Assembly: GCA_022707725.1 (NCBI GenBank) | Contig: JAKJAB010000230.1 | Coordinates: 1 to 5,988 of the forward strand | Direction: 5' to 3' | Source: Chloroflexota bacterium | GTDB lineage: Bacteria; Chloroflexota; Anaerolineae; B4-G1; SLSP01 | DNA: 5,988 nucleotides | Shown here: positions 5,646 to 5,988 of the stretch, in pieces | Layout: each line of letters starts with the position of its first letter | Numbering within the stretch: the first letter of the stretch is position 1 | Program-made: the position numbers and the translations under genes | The notes under the pieces: generated by a model | Database searches by the model: none | Told to the model about the DNA's origin: nothing | The model's input: the letters and a program-made list of their open reading frames with translations, nothing else

Positions 5646-5988
5646 ATGTCAGAACGTGCCGCCGAAACCATCCTATCCGCCTTCCTTCCCCCCGTCCGCG
5701 ACTGGTTTGCGGAGACCTTCGGCGCGCCGACGCCGCCGCAGGCGCAGGGCTGGCCCGCCATCCAACGCGGCGACCACACCCTCATCCTCGCCCCCACCGG
5801 CTCCGGCAAAACCCTCACGGCCTTCCTCTGGGGCATCGACCAGCTTTTCCGCGAGTTGGGCGAATCAGCAAACCGGCGAATCGGCGAATCAGCGAAAGAC
5901 TCTTTACTTCCTACTCCCTACTCCTTACTGCCTGCCCAATCGAAAATCAAAAATCCAAAATCTAAAATCGAAGAGGGGATTCACCTGG
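5646..5988 (+). CDS. lhr: Lhr-type superfamily 2 DNA helicase, N-terminal part (runs off right edge)
   Basis: The first 114 residues are visible. FLPPVRDWFAETFGAPTPPQ (13-32) is the typical Lhr opening, with a Q-motif-like glutamine at 32. GWPAIQRGDHTLILAPTGSGKT follows, holding Walker A APTGSGKT (49-56, lysine 55), and then LTAFLWGIDQLF. Lhr proteins are large ATP-dependent 3'-to-5' helicases that move on single-stranded DNA and unwind DNA or RNA-DNA duplexes in repair. Full members are usually about 1400-1600 residues, or about 900 for the core form; the size class is not visible here. Between LFREL (to residue 71) and GIHL (111-114) lies a low-complexity stretch of about 39 residues encoded by three families of short repeats, at a linker expected before motif Ia. 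The start is fixed by GAGGAG. The promoter at 5452 with its LexA-like dyad would fit damage induction. A related DEAD/DEAH helicase is possible but less likely. Confidence 0.85.
   Translation, partial: MSERAAETILSAFLPPVRDWFAETFGAPTPPQAQGWPAIQRGDHTLILAPTGSGKTLTAFLWGIDQLFRELGESANRRIGESAKDSLLPTPYSLLPAQSKIKNPKSKIEEGIHL
5859..5896 (+). repeat. GGCGAATC octamer repeats in the helicase reading frame
   Basis: GGCGAATC occurs at 5859-5866, 5875-5882 and 5883-5890. The first and third copies are each followed by AGC(A/G)AA. The encoded residues are GESANRRIGESAK, where GESA appears twice. Confidence 0.75.
5910..5930 (+). repeat. CCTACTC heptamer array in the helicase reading frame
   Basis: There are three tandem 7-base units, CCTACTC, CCTACTC and a diverged CTTACTG. 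A further degenerate unit may precede them. They resemble the short tandemly repeated heptamers known between genes of filamentous cyanobacteria and some Chloroflexota. Confidence 0.65.
5939..5973 (+). repeat. Five-unit ATCNAAA heptamer array in the helicase reading frame
   Basis: Five consecutive units read ATCGAAA, ATCAAAA, ATCCAAA, ATCTAAA and ATCGAAG. The fourth base varies (G, A, C, T, G), as does the last base of unit five. Because the unit is 7 bases, the peptide period is 7 residues: SKI recurs within SKIKNPKSKIE. Confidence 0.8.

Noticed and set aside
5859..5975. Repeat stretch as a CRISPR array
   Set aside because: The units are 7-8 bases with no unique spacers, and they lie inside a reading frame.

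Overview
The window looks like chromosomal DNA from a member of the Chloroflexota (Anaerolineae/Caldilineae-like). The clues are a very large GC-rich secreted protein made of Ig-like domains with an internal YLPVVLR motif, a vapBC-type module, and an Lhr-type helicase carrying short heptanucleotide repeats in its reading frame. This placement is inferred from protein style, not from a marker gene. All supported genes are on the + strand. I see no tRNA, rRNA, CRISPR array or complete mobile element.

Nucleotides 1-3526 hold the 3' part of a giant exported multidomain protein whose start lies left of the window. Its frame is open through the first base, so the in-window TTG is not a real start. 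The first half is a chain of Ig/Fn3-like modules ending at YLPVVLR. The second half is a cysteine-rich beta-sandwich-like region followed by a probable beta-propeller. Thirty-five bases later (3562-4773) comes a 403-residue cytoplasmic protein with two CxxC pairs and a helical repeat body; its function is unknown. Just after it, at 4790-4849, is a relic of the last 19 codons and stop of a paralogue of the giant gene. Its final 14 residues are identical to the first copy, with only synonymous differences.

Nucleotides 4857-5333 form a type II toxin-antitoxin module. An intact antitoxin ends in an ATGA overlap with a PIN-domain toxin that keeps only its N-terminal and apparent C-terminal ends, about 35 codons in all. 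The toxin is therefore almost certainly dead. A strong hairpin follows at 5352-5386.

The gene-free stretch 5334-5645 carries this hairpin and then a good sigma70-type promoter (TTGACA / TGC-TATATT). A LexA-like dyad, AGAACATTTGTGCT, sits inside the promoter spacer. After a leader of about 160 nt and a clear ribosome binding site, an Lhr-type superfamily 2 helicase gene begins at 5646 and runs off the right edge. Just after its Walker A segment it contains a 39-codon stretch built from three kinds of short repeats, including a five-unit ATCNAAA heptamer array.

The genes do not form one pathway. The window is an exported surface protein with its neighbour, a decayed toxin-antitoxin module, and a possibly damage-regulated DNA repair helicase. 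The relic and the collapsed toxin both show past deletion in the middle of the window. I did not find a convincing new multi-gene system.
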